Shown: positions 17,803-25,899 of the stretch, piece after piece | Layout of the letters: each line of letters begins with the position of its first letter | Position numbering within the stretch: position 1 is the stretch's first letter | Source: an uncultured Clostridiaceae bacterium | Lineage (GTDB): Bacteria > Bacillota > Clostridia > TANB77 > CAG-508 | Length of the DNA stretch: 38,270 bases | Assembly (NCBI GenBank): GCA_947167695.1 | Contig: CAMVIX010000008.1 | Location: forward strand, 1-38,270 | Reading direction: 5' to 3' | Program-made: the position numbers and the translations under genes | Notes under the pieces: generated by a model | Database searches by the model: none | Told to the model about the DNA's origin: nothing | What the model saw: the letters and a program-made list of their open reading frames with translations, nothing else

Positions 17803-18502
17803 TCACTCCTTAATCTCTTTTGCAAGTTTACTTATTGCTTTCGTTTCAATCCTTGATACATATGATCGACTTATTCCCATCATATCTGCAATCTCATTTT
17901 GAGTTTTTGGTTTGTTTCCGTCCTAGTCCAAAGCGTAATTCTAATATACTTCTTTCTCTTGGTTTAAGTAAGCTCTTCATTTTTTCATATAATAGCTTGA
18001 TTTTCATTTTTAAATCTATTTCTTCCTCAACATTTTTTTCGTCATTTTCTAGTATATCTATTAGTGTAATTTCATTGTCGTCTTTGTCCTTACCAATTGG
18101 TTCATTTAAATAAACTTCTGAATTTAATTTTTTTGTACTTCTCAAATGCATTAGTATTTCGTTATCAATGCACCTTGAAACATATGTAGCTAATCGCACC
18201 CCTTTGTCATTATTAAAACTATTAATACCTTTTATAAGCCCAATTGTTCCAATAGAAATTAAATCGTCATTATCTGTGTGTGTCCCATTATATTTTTTAC
18301 ACACATGTGCTACCAGTCTTAAGTTTCTCTCAATTAAAATATTTCGTGCTTCTTCATCTCCTCCTTTCAATTTTTCTAAATAGTATTTTTCTTCCTCTGC
18401 ATTAAGCGGTTCTGGAAAAAGGCTATTGCTTTGTATGTATCCAACTAAAAAAAAAGTTGTCTTTAGGAATTCAAAAAAGCCTGCAATCGAAAGAGCTAAC
18501 AT
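17803..18502 (-). CDS. sigK: sporulation sigma factor SigK, expressed through +1 frameshift at CGG
   Basis: 232 residues when C17920 is skipped. N-terminal FFLVGYIQSNSLFPEPLNAEEEKYY-type sequence, region 2 (NLRLVAHVCKKY, RLATYVSRCIDNEILMHLR) and region 4 (LLKPRERSILELRFGLG) mark late mother-cell sigma-K. The incoming frame stops six codons after CGG. The +1 frame gives GNKPKTQNEIADMMGISRSY and VSRIETKA, the DNA-binding helix-turn-helix of region 4.2, with the same spacing as known SigK. A non-shifted product would have no -35-binding domain. Many clostridial sigK genes are interrupted by a skin element; no such element is present. The N-terminus could include a pro-sequence. Confidence 0.9.
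17917..17920 (-). other. +1 frameshift site CGGA (sigK)
   Basis: GGA CGG AAA becomes GGA GGA AAC, giving FGLG-GNKPKTQ with no gap against SigK homologues. Confidence 0.9.
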
Positions 18503-18628
18503 AAATGCACCCCCATTTTTCTATACATATCTAATATATGTTATAGAAAAACAAAAGTGCATGACCAGATAAAATTTTGTGAAGCATGGGGACACACACT
18601 AAAATGCATATCCCTGTAATAATATGTC

Positions 18629-19189
18629 TTATTTTTTTACCGGAGCAATGTAAGAAATAACTTTTCCAACTCTTCCTATTATATCCTCTGCATGTTTTAC
18701 AGCTATTGCCTTGCCAATTGCCTTGCCGCCTACTGTAATTGATGCAACTATTGCTCCCATTACAAGTGAAACCATTGTGCTTGGTATATTGGTTAATCCT
18801 GCTATCTGCATTGATATAAGCGCAGAAATAGAACCAGATACTATTCCACAAACATCTCCTACAACATCATTGCAAACACTTGATACCTTCTCAGAATATT
18901 TTACAAGTCTCATTGCTTCTAATGCTCCCGGTATTTTTTTAGTTGCTTGTGCATGAAATACTACTTCATCTGCAGATGCAACTGACATTCCGACCATATC
19001 TGAAAAAATTCCAATTGCAATTATTATAACTAAAATTAAAATTGCTAGTTCTACGTTAAGATTCTGCACTGATGTGTCTGCTATTGCACCAATTACTAAT
19101 GCTAATATAAAAGTAGTTATAAATATTATAAAAATCCAACTATTACTATTTTTTTTACTTTTTTGTTTCTTTTTATCTTCTTCTATCAT
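18629..19189 (-). CDS. oapA: four-helix membrane protein, probable OLE-RNA-associated protein OapA
   Basis: 186 residues. A lysine-rich N-terminus, then four hydrophobic segments: WIFIIFITTFILALVIGAI, VELAILILVIIIAIGIFSDM, GIVSGSISALISMQIAGL and MVSLVMGAIVASITVGGKA. The loop after helix 2 (GMSVASADEVVFHAQATKK) resembles small DUF21/CNNM-like membrane domains. Size, four helices and position directly downstream of a large structured RNA match the OLE-associated protein, which anchors OLE RNA to the membrane in other Firmicutes. The gene name is inferred from context and recall of the family; no alignment was made. AAAGGATG precedes ATG 19189. Confidence 0.65.
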   Translation of the reverse strand: MIEEDKKKQKSKKNSNSWIFIIFITTFILALVIGAIADTSVQNLNVELAILILVIIIAIGIFSDMVGMSVASADEVVFHAQATKKIPGALEAMRLVKYSEKVSSVCNDVVGDVCGIVSGSISALISMQIAGLTNIPSTMVSLVMGAIVASITVGGKAIGKAIAVKHAEDIIGRVGKVISYIAPVKK

Positions 19190-19202
19190 CTTTCATCCTT
19201 TT

Positions 19203-19232
19203 TATTGTAAAAGAAATTTAACTTTTACAATT
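19203..19232 (-). other. hairpin in the oapA leader
   Basis: TTGTAAAAG and CTTTTACAA arms, ending 13 bases before the oapA ATG, next to the AAAGGATG ribosome site. It could modulate translation or mark an RNA 3' end. Confidence 0.5.
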
Positions 19233-19242
19233 ATCTTAGTTT

Positions 19243-19298
19243 AATTCCACATTGGGGACAGGATTAATCCTGTCCCCATAATGAGGAATTTTATAAAC
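19243..19298. repeat. GGGACAGG-type dispersed palindrome, copy 1
   Basis: AATTCC, then CATT, a GGGGACAGG arm, a short ATTAAT centre, the complementary CCTGTCCCC arm, then mirrored flanks to GGAATT. A second copy with the same core and left flank (AAATTCCACATT) is at 33816-33872. Here it lies between the large RNA and oapA and could end the RNA. Confidence 0.75.
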
Positions 19299-19314
19299 TC
19301 TAAAACTTTGCTAA

Positions 19315-19860
19315 ATAATAATGTTACGATAGTATATTAGGTAAATTTTGCGGCTTAGGTCAAGCAAGATTTCCTCGCAAATTACCAGCTGTTTCCAGGA
19401 TGGCAGTTTCCTTTTAAAATCTGCTATTTCGTTTCAGCTCGCCCAAAACGAAATTGCCTGATTACCACTTAGTCCACACCTCAATCCCTAATATACCTGA
19501 GAATTCTCTCAACAGTCTAGAGGATTTCCCAAACGAAGCTTAAATTTATTCTTTATCCGCTTTTGCAAAAATAATTTCAAACTTTTGGTTATCCGCTATT
19601 CTCACTCACGGCAAGCTACACTATTAATATTTTATATACTAATAGGTTTTCATTCTATGTGTTGCCACAAAGAATGCCTATACGAACTTAAGGCACTACA
19701 TTTACATGCCATTGCAAACGCACCCTAGTTCTCATTCATATGCCACCCCAATCTGGGCGAAAGAAGCTAGCATATGAAAGTTTCAAACGATGTGCTCTTT
19801 AATGGATTTTTAGGCCCATCTTTGGAATAAATGCTCCGACTAGAATACTGCACCGTAACA
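19315..19860 (-). ncRNA. large structured non-coding RNA, probable OLE RNA
   Basis: About 545 bases without a coding frame, between the esterase fusion and the four-helix membrane protein. It has its own consensus promoter (19867-19895) and a start near 19860. Ends can pair: TGTTACG at the 5' end with CGTAACA at 19322-19328. Internal perfect stems include ATTTCGTTT/AAACGAAAT (19426-19454) and a CATATGC/GCATATG stem (19737-19776). Size, architecture and the adjacent OapA-like gene fit OLE (ornate, large, extremophilic) RNA. I could not compare it with the OLE covariance model. A tmRNA is unlikely because there is no tag frame or tRNA-like end. Confidence 0.62.
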
Positions 19861-19866
19861 AAATAT

Positions 19867-19895
19867 ATTGTAGCATATATTTTTATAAATTTCAA
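19867..19895 (-). promoter_or_regulatory. sigma-A promoter for the large RNA
   Basis: TTGAAA (19895-19890), 17-base spacer, TACAAT (19872-19867); predicted start about 19860. It lies immediately after the stop of the esterase gene (19901). Confidence 0.85.
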
Positions 19896-19900
19896 ATAAT

Positions 19901-21361
19901 TTATCTACTATTGCTTACAAGCCAGCTAAGAGCACTATATTGATTATTTTGATAAACTCTAGTAACTGAGCCATGGTCTTTGTAATCTGTTAATATATAT
20001 TCAGCATTAGAATTATTTTTATAAATGCTTTCTACAAGTGCTCTACCAGCAGCTCCTTCTTCTTTTTCGCAATAGAATCTTATAGGACATGTAATGTTTC
20101 CTATTAAATCTACTTTTGCTTCATATTTTTGAAGAGATACAATTGCAGCAGATGATATTATATTGCTATACTTGCATGCGAAATTGAATGCTGCTGTTGC
20201 CCCCTGGCTATGCCCTGTTATTGATATTTTTTTATTGTTTATTTTAAATCCGCAAATCACTTTCTTTGCTTTTAAAATCTTCTATAACTTCCATAATTGT
20301 ATCCTCAGGCATAACATAGTACGTATTGCCTTTTTTACATAGAGGAGCAATTACAACTGCATTTACATCACCGCAAAGATCATGATTCAAATAATTAGGT
20401 AATGAAACTGAATAAATGCTTCCGAGTTCCTCCTTTATCTGCAATTTCTCCATTGCCTTTACCATGCATATATACGACTAAAGGAATATTCTTATAATTC
20501 TCACCAGTATTATGTGGAAATTTTACCCAGTATTCTATACCATTTGAAGCTATAAATGATGTTCCCCACTGACTCCATAAGTCTTCACTTGTGATATAAC
20601 CATCGTATTCCTCCTCCTGTTGCTCACCGGAAGATTGTCCTCCGTCTCCACCACTTGTGCTCTTTGGCTCATATTTTCCAGACACTTTAATTGTTATTTG
20701 GGCCTGTGCAACTATCCCTGTGGTTTCTTGGATTGCTGTTGCTTGGATTATCGTATCTCCTTCAAACTTTCCGTGTAACCAGACCATTTTCATCTACGGA
20801 AGCAATTTCGTCATTCGTACTTTCATAGGAAATTGTTACATTCTTTGCATTTGTTGGTAGTTTATGCACATTTATTTGGTATGTTTCGTTTACTCTTATT
20901 GTTTTTGTTTTTTGGTATATCGTTATTGATTTTAATTCAGCACTTGCTGTTTCTTTACTTGAATCAGCTGATGTATATTTTGCATTTTCACTCACCTTAA
21001 AGAATTGCCCAGCTAGGGTCCAAATTTCAAACGCACACAAAATAACTACTCCAGCAATAACTAATCCAACTAATCTTACCTTTAGTTTAGCAGCTTCTTC
21101 TGGAGATGCAACCATGTATCTTATTCCAATTATAAGTAGTCCCGCTAGAACAACTACAACACCTATAGTTGTTAAAATATTTGCTAAACCATTAACTAGC
21201 TCATTTGTATCCCCTTCTTCTATATGCGAATTTTCTTCTCCTTCAGATATAAACTTATCAGCTTTACTTTGCATTTCTAAGAAAGTTAATGCATTACAAG
21301 ATTGTGTAAGTACGGCTATGCATATTATCATCAAAACCAATATACCAAATATCTTTTTCAT
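19901..21361 (-). CDS. secreted or membrane VirB2-like/Ig-like/esterase fusion, three +1 frameshifts at CGG
   Basis: 485 residues if the Cs at 20773, 20424 and 20252 are skipped. Domains in order: signal or first helix (IFGILVLMIICIAVL); a VirB2/TrbC-pilin-like double helix (ILTTIGVVVVLAGLLIIGIR, VRLVGLVIAGVVILCAFEI); a Big_2 Ig-like domain (LKSITIYQKTKTIRVNETYQ to VDENGLVTGKFEGD); a Gly/Ser/Glu linker; and an alpha/beta-hydrolase with nucleophile GHSQGATAAF and likely catalytic DYKDHGS. The final domain is in esterase or lipase style. Each break falls at CGG and each re-entry gives Gly in a plausible place. ATG 21361 is preferred over GTG 21367 because GAGG is seven bases upstream. Confidence 0.82.
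20249..20252 (-). other. +1 frameshift site CGGA (esterase fusion, third)
   Basis: TTG CGG ATT TAA becomes TTG GGA TTT AAA, leading directly to KKISITGHSQG, the catalytic serine region. Confidence 0.88.
20421..20424 (-). other. +1 frameshift site CGGA (esterase fusion, second)
   Basis: ACT CGG AAG becomes ACT GGA AGC (GT-GSIYSVSLPNYL). An AAAGGAGG sequence lies four bases upstream, reminiscent of the prfB stimulator, but this is not shared by the other sites. Confidence 0.86.
20770..20773 (-). other. +1 frameshift site CGGA (esterase fusion, first)
   Basis: ACA CGG AAA GTT TGA becomes ACA GGA AAG TTT, restoring the Big_2 motif VDENGLVTGK where glycine is nearly invariant. Confidence 0.92.
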
Positions 21362-21438
21362 TTTCACGCCTCTTTTCCATAAAATAGTACCCTATTTTTA
21401 TTATACATTTTTTTATAATTTTTTTCAATGTTATAGCA

Positions 21439-21444
21439 TATAAT
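21439..21444 (+). promoter_or_regulatory. -10 box for a possibly leaderless DUF368 mRNA
   Basis: TATAAT ends six bases before the ATG at 21451, and no ribosome site precedes the ATG. No clear -35 is visible, so the promoter may be weak or need an activator. Confidence 0.45.
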
Positions 21445-21450
21445 TTATTT

Positions 21451-22158
21451 ATGATAAAATGTTTATTAGGTTTTTTTAAAGGCATATTCATTGGAGCTGG
21501 TGCCATTCTTCCTGGCATTAGCAGTGGTGTAATTTGTGTAGTCTTAGGAATTTACGAAAAAATTATAAATTCTATTCTAAACTTTTTTACTAATACAAAA
21601 GTGAATCTAAAATTTCTCTTGCCTATAATTATTGGTGTTGTTATAGGTATTGTATTATTTGGAAACGTTTTGAAATATCTATATGCAAATTACAATACTT
21701 TCGCAAAAATATGCATTGCCATATTGATTTTAACAAGTATCCCAAGTATTATAAAAAAAGCAGAAATAAAACAAATAAAAATACAGCATATATTATCACT
21801 TTTGCTTGCACTATCTTTTAGTATTTATCTAGTCTCACTTGAAAGTTTTGGCAATATGCATATTATTTCTGCTACTTCTTTTGCATCATACTTGTTTGCA
21901 GGTGTTGCCATGTCAGCTGGTGTTGTTATTCCAGGAATTAGTAGCACTATTATTTTAATGCTACTTGGTAAATATGAGGCATATTTATCTGCAGTAGCGA
22001 GCTTAAATTTCAGCATACTCATTCCTATGGGAATAGGCTTATGCATAGGTGCAACTATTTTATTATTTCTGATAAAATTTTTGCTTAAAAATTATAAATC
22101 TATTACATACTTTGCAATAATAGGTTTTGTGCTCGGTTCTTTACCAATTTTGCTATAA
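21451..22158 (+). CDS. popT: DUF368 polyprenyl-phosphate transporter
   Basis: 235-residue membrane protein with about seven helices. GIFIGAGAILPGISSGV near residue 10 and the related GVAMSAGVVIPGISSTI near 155 are the paired DUF368 signatures. DUF368 proteins such as PopT recycle undecaprenyl phosphate from the outer to the inner membrane leaflet. That carrier is needed for peptidoglycan and for the polysaccharide encoded in this window. It is somewhat shorter than common members (about 270-290) at the C-terminus. It stands alone on the plus strand, followed by two hairpins. Confidence 0.88.
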   Translation: MIKCLLGFFKGIFIGAGAILPGISSGVICVVLGIYEKIINSILNFFTNTKVNLKFLLPIIIGVVIGIVLFGNVLKYLYANYNTFAKICIAILILTSIPSIIKKAEIKQIKIQHILSLLLALSFSIYLVSLESFGNMHIISATSFASYLFAGVAMSAGVVIPGISSTIILMLLGKYEAYLSAVASLNFSILIPMGIGLCIGATILLFLIKFLLKNYKSITYFAIIGFVLGSLPILL

Positions 22159-22201
22159 GCCATTACTTATTGCATAGAAAAAGTCGACTCAAATGCTTGG
22201 C

Positions 22202-22254
22202 GTGAGCCAAACCGAGGGACATTCCGAGACCGAGGTGTGTCCCCTTTGGCTCAC
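22202..22254. terminator. long hairpin between convergent popT and RNHCP genes
   Basis: Outer arms GTGAGCCAAA and TTTGGCTCAC, inner arms GGGACA and TGTCCC. Probable bidirectional terminator. Confidence 0.65.
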
Positions 22255-22270
22255 CTTTGTTCTAATGTTA

Positions 22271-22295
22271 ATGGGTCGCATGATATGCGACCCAT
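22271..22295. terminator. second hairpin, ATGGGTCGCAT palindrome
   Basis: Perfect 11-base arms around GAT; eight bases past the stop of the RNHCP gene on the minus strand. Only a weak T run follows. Confidence 0.55.
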
Positions 22296-22302
22296 ACAAA
22301 TG

Positions 22303-22608
22303 TTATTGTTGTACACTTAGTTTTATTATCTCATCCATATTATCATCCCTCGCAGCCTTGTTCTTACGAATAGTACCACATTTTTCACATTTAAAAATAA
22401 TAACATAACCTTTTTTGTTGTCTATCTCTAACCCAATCGGTTTTAATTTCCCATGGCATTCTTCTGCTCTATCTCCTGGATTAATGTCTACATGTTTGGA
22501 GTATAGACAATATGGACAATGGTTTCTACATGAATAGCCGAGTTTTGTAACCTTTTTGCCACAATTTTCACATACAAATTCTTCATCTATTTCTGTGAAT
22601 TTTTTCAT
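22303..22608 (-). CDS. RNHCP-domain zinc-ribbon-like protein
   Basis: 101 residues. Two CxxC pairs (CENCGKK at 13, CEKCGT near 74) and the namesake motif CRNHCPYCLYSKHVD at about 27-41, so two likely zinc sites. The RNHCP family is widespread in bacteria; I know of no firmly assigned function. The start overlaps the stop of the upstream kinase (22605), so it is co-translated. Nucleic-acid binding is plausible but unproven. Confidence 0.85.
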   Translation of the reverse strand: MKKFTEIDEEFVCENCGKKVTKLGYSCRNHCPYCLYSKHVDINPGDRAEECHGKLKPIGLEIDNKKGYVIIFKCEKCGTIRKNKAARDDNMDEIIKLSVQQ

Positions 22609-24239
22609 TTTATTTCTCCTTTAGTTTTTTCTGCCGGATTAACAAATATTGTACCTCCAATAAATTCACGAAGCAAAGAATCTGATGGTATATTTTCTTG
22701 TGGAATATCATTAAAATAATTTAAGAAGCTATACAATCTTTTCGCTTCTGAATATTCTGGGTGTGAATTATCTATCTCTTCAAGTAGTGGCATGGCATAA
22801 CTCTTTAAAGCAGCAAGCTCATAAATTAATGATGAATTAAACATACTATCTGCTTCTTCTTGGTAAGGGAAAATATTTTTTTCTTCACCTTGCCTAACAG
22901 ACTCCCACATTTTTAACGTATGTAATGCGGAATATCCTCTAAATTGATGATCTCTTACAATTCTTCTAACAAGTCTTGTATCTGTTGTAGAGATTCTATT
23001 ATGATAATCAAGGTTTAATACTGTTAAAGCGCTAATATAAATTTTATATTTTTGTTCTTTCGGAATTAGTTCAGTTAGTTTATCATTTAAACAATGTATT
23101 CCTTCTATTACAAGAACTTCATTTTCTTTTAATTTCATTTTGTTTCCGTTATACATTTTTGTACCTCGAGTAAAATCAAAAATAGGCATTTCAATTTCTT
23201 CACCATTTAAGAGTTTTAGCAGATGTTCATTAAATAGTTTTAAATCAATAGCTTCTATGCACTCAAAATCATAATTGCCGTTTTCGTCTTTTGGGTTTTC
23301 ATCTCTTTCAACAAAATAATTATCTACTGAAATAGTAACAGGATTTAATCCATTAACTTTCAAATGTATACATAGTTTCTGTGCAAATGTTGTCTTTCCT
23401 GATGAAGATGGACCTGCAATTAAAACTATTTTAACATTTTTTCTTTTAAGAATATCGTCTGCAATATTAGAAATTTTTTTCTCATGTAATGCTTCATCGA
23501 TAAGTATATCTCCTTCAATTCTTCCTATATCTATCTCTCTATTTAATTTATATACCGTATTAATATTTAACACTTTATGTATGTTTTCATATTCATCAAG
23601 CGTTTCAACCAATTTAGGATGGTCTTTGAATTCAGAAAGCACATTAGGATTCGATCTGCTTGGATAACGCAGTAATAAAGCATTTCCATATTTTGCAAGT
23701 TCATAAGCTTTTATGTGCCCTGTTGAAATAGGCATTACTCCATAAAAATAATTAAAATAATCCTCGCAATAATATAGCGAAATATTTCCTGGTTTTTGTG
23801 CACTTAATTGTAACCTACCTTTTAGTGTGTGGTGGTTTTTATAAAACTCTTCCGCCTCCCCCTTGCTCATCTGTTTTTTTACAATTGGTAAATCCTTATA
23901 TATTATCTCTTGCATTCTTTTATTTACATTGTCTACCATTTCTTGTGTCACTTCCATGTTATCTATATGGCATAACATAGAATTTGATATTTGATAATTT
24001 ACGGTCAAAAGTGCTTGTGGATAAGTCTCTTCAAATGCCTTTGTCATAATAAAAAGTAGCCCACGCACATATATTCTTTTTCCATCACGTTCCCTTAAGG
24101 TAATAAATTCAGTTTTTCCATCAATATTAGGGCGAAAATCTAATGGTTTTATTTCATTATTAAAGCGACATGCAATTATTTCTTTATTGCTAGCTTCTAT
24201 TACGTCTTTATATTTTTCCATAATGCTCTCATTGTTCAT
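22605..24239 (-). CDS. nucleoside (uridine) kinase with threonyl-tRNA-synthetase-like N-domain
   Basis: 544 residues from ATG 24239, which follows GGAGG. The frame is open to 24329 but that part overlaps pgi. Residues 1 to about 250 resemble the TGS and editing-like second domain of threonyl-tRNA synthetase (YVRGLLFIMTKAFEETYP, FYKNHHTLKGRLQLSAQKPG). The C-terminal half is a P-loop uridine-kinase/phosphoribulokinase fold: VLIAGPSSSGKTTFAQKL near 280, TISVDNYFVER, VIEGIHCLND, RISTTDTRLVRRIVRDH. This architecture is common in Firmicutes and Bacteroidetes; substrate may be uridine or another nucleoside. Confidence 0.85.
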   Translation of the reverse strand: MNNESIMEKYKDVIEASNKEIIACRFNNEIKPLDFRPNIDGKTEFITLRERDGKRIYVRGLLFIMTKAFEETYPQALLTVNYQISNSMLCHIDNMEVTQEMVDNVNKRMQEIIYKDLPIVKKQMSKGEAEEFYKNHHTLKGRLQLSAQKPGNISLYYCEDYFNYFYGVMPISTGHIKAYELAKYGNALLLRYPSRSNPNVLSEFKDHPKLVETLDEYENIHKVLNINTVYKLNREIDIGRIEGDILIDEALHEKKISNIADDILKRKNVKIVLIAGPSSSGKTTFAQKLCIHLKVNGLNPVTISVDNYFVERDENPKDENGNYDFECIEAIDLKLFNEHLLKLLNGEEIEMPIFDFTRGTKMYNGNKMKLKENEVLVIEGIHCLNDKLTELIPKEQKYKIYISALTVLNLDYHNRISTTDTRLVRRIVRDHQFRGYSALHTLKMWESVRQGEEKNIFPYQEEADSMFNSSLIYELAALKSYAMPLLEEIDNSHPEYSEAKRLYSFLNYFNDIPQENIPSDSLLREFIGGTIFVNPAEKTKGEIK

Positions 24240-24255
24240 AAACAACCTCCATAAT

Positions 24256-25570
24256 TTATTTTGTATACCCAGGTTTTTCAAGCAATCTAAACATATTCTT
24301 TTTATATGCCTCAACACCTGGCTGATCAAATGGATTTATATCTAATATCATTCCAGATACAGCACATGCTTTTTCAAAGAAGTAAATTAATTCACCTATG
24401 TTCTCAGCATCTAACTTTTCTATATTAATAACAATATTTGGCACATCACCTGCTACATGTGCTTCTATTGTACCCTCCATAGCTTTTTTATTAATGTAAT
24501 CCATTGTTTTCCCAGCCAAGAAATTTAGTCCGTCAACATTATCTTCATCTGTCTTTATTTTTATATCATTTTTTGAATTCTCTATATTAAGAACAGTTTC
24601 AAACAAATTTCGTCTTCCTTCTTGAATATATTGCCCCATAGAATGTAAATCTGTAGTAAAGTCCACTCCTGCAGGAAATATTCCCTTTTGTTCCTTTCCT
24701 TCGCTCTCTCCAAAAAGCTGCTTCCACCATTCTGTAAAATAATGCATCTTTGGCTCATAATTTACCAGTATTTCTGTATTCTTATATAGTTTATATAAAA
24801 TATTTCTAATTACAGCGTATTTATAACATTCATTATATTTTAAACTACTATCATTGTATTTTTCCTGTGCTAACCTTGCACCATTCATTAGTTTTTCTAT
24901 ATCGATTCCAGCTACAGCTATTGGGAGGAGTCCGTACAGCTGTTAGCACCGAATATCTACCGCCTACATTATCAGGAATCACAAATGTTTCGTATCCTTC
25001 ATTATCAGCAAGATTTTTTAAAGCTCCTTTTTCTTTATCTGTTGTAACATATATTCTTTTTCTTGCTTCAGCTAATCCATATTTTGTTTCAAGCAATTCT
25101 CTAAATATTCTAAAAGAAATTGCTGGCTCTGTTGTTGTACCAGATTTGGAAATAACATTTATAGATATGTCTTTGTCTTGTACAAAATCTAAAATATCAT
25201 GAATATAATTTGGATTTATATTATTTCCAGCATATATAATCTGTGGAGCTTTACGATGCTTTCTATCTAGGTTGTTAAAAAAGGTATGTGTAAGTGATTC
25301 TATGACAGCCCTTGCTCCTAAGTAAGAGCCTCCAATTCCAATTACAATAAAAACATCCGAAGTCTTCTTTATTCTAGTTGCTGCCTTTTTTATTCTTTCA
25401 AATTCTTTTTTGTCATAATTTGTAGGAAGTTCAACCCATCCCATAAACTCCTTTTCATCATTGGCTTTTTCATTAAGCTTCTTATGTATTTTTTCCACTT
25501 TGCTTTTGTATTTCATTATTTCTTTATCAGGTATTCCAGATGTTTCATAATTTAATTTAATATTTGGCAT
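24256..25570 (-). CDS. pgi: glucose-6-phosphate isomerase, expressed through +1 frameshift at CGG
   Basis: 437 residues after skipping C24934. First frame (1-212): [34 protein letters not shown] and [10 protein letters not shown]. It then reads GTA CGG ACT and drifts for about 20 nonsense residues. The +1 frame gives [19 protein letters not shown], matching the canonical pgi motif exactly, then [12 protein letters not shown] (catalytic Glu) and [12 protein letters not shown] (catalytic Lys). All catalytic residues beyond 212 depend on the shift, yet the enzyme is central to glycolysis and supplies fructose 6-phosphate for the pfk and sugar pathways here. Length is normal for the family. Confidence 0.95.
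24931..24934 (-). other. +1 frameshift site CGGA (pgi)
   Basis: GTA CGG ACT becomes [25 protein letters not shown] is the textbook isomerase motif, which makes this one of the clearest sites. Confidence 0.95.
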
Positions 25571-25639
25571 TTGTAAATCACACTCCTATCGCACTCTATT
25601 TTATAAGATAATTCATTAAAATACAACAGAAAATATGAA

Positions 25640-25880
25640 TTTTTTTAAGAAATTTGTTACTGGATAATGGCTTTCATAAACAAAATAGACGAAATATAGA
25701 ATTTTGCAGGTGAAACGAGGTGTCTTTTGCACAAATTTGGAGCAGGTTAAAAAAGCTGTTCCAAATTTGATTGCAAAAAATAGCGAAGCGTCCGCAGCCC
25801 AAACCGATAAATTGCTATATTTCGTCTATTGCTATAAAAAGCAATATTCAGTAGCAGAAATTGGTTAAAGAGTTTATCCA
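25640..25880. other. large imperfect palindrome, structured RNA or MITE-like element
   Basis: No coding frame. Nested arms: TACTGGATAATGGCTTT (25658-25674) with an imperfect partner ending at 25853; a perfect 16-base stem AATAGACGAAATATAG (25684-25699) with 25815-25830; TTTTGCA with TGCAAAA; and CAAATTTGGAGCAG (25732-25745) with 25756-25769. A large asymmetric internal bubble lies between the outer and apical stems, as in 6S RNA. No convincing promoter is visible on either strand, so a palindromic repeat element after spoIIP is equally possible. Confidence 0.65.
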
Positions 25881-25899
25881 GTCTCCAAATTTCTGAAGC

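Noticed and set aside
17803..18502. sigK interrupted by a skin element
   Set aside because: The missing 3' part follows immediately in the +1 frame, with no intervening DNA or recombinase.
18531..18851. Frame rich in Asn, Ser and Cys overlapping the OapA-like gene
   Set aside because: Out-of-frame shadow with biased composition and no ribosome site.
19315..19860. tmRNA or RNase P RNA
   Set aside because: No tag reading frame, no tRNA-like ends and none of the RNase P core sequences I know could be seen.
20421..20440. Shine-Dalgarno-like stimulator as a general feature of the shift sites
   Set aside because: AAAGGAGG is present only here, with a partial case at 7392; the other sites have nothing comparable.
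22605..24329. Nucleoside kinase start at 24329
   Set aside because: The extra residues overlap pgi, lack homology and have no ribosome site; ATG 24239 follows GGAGG.
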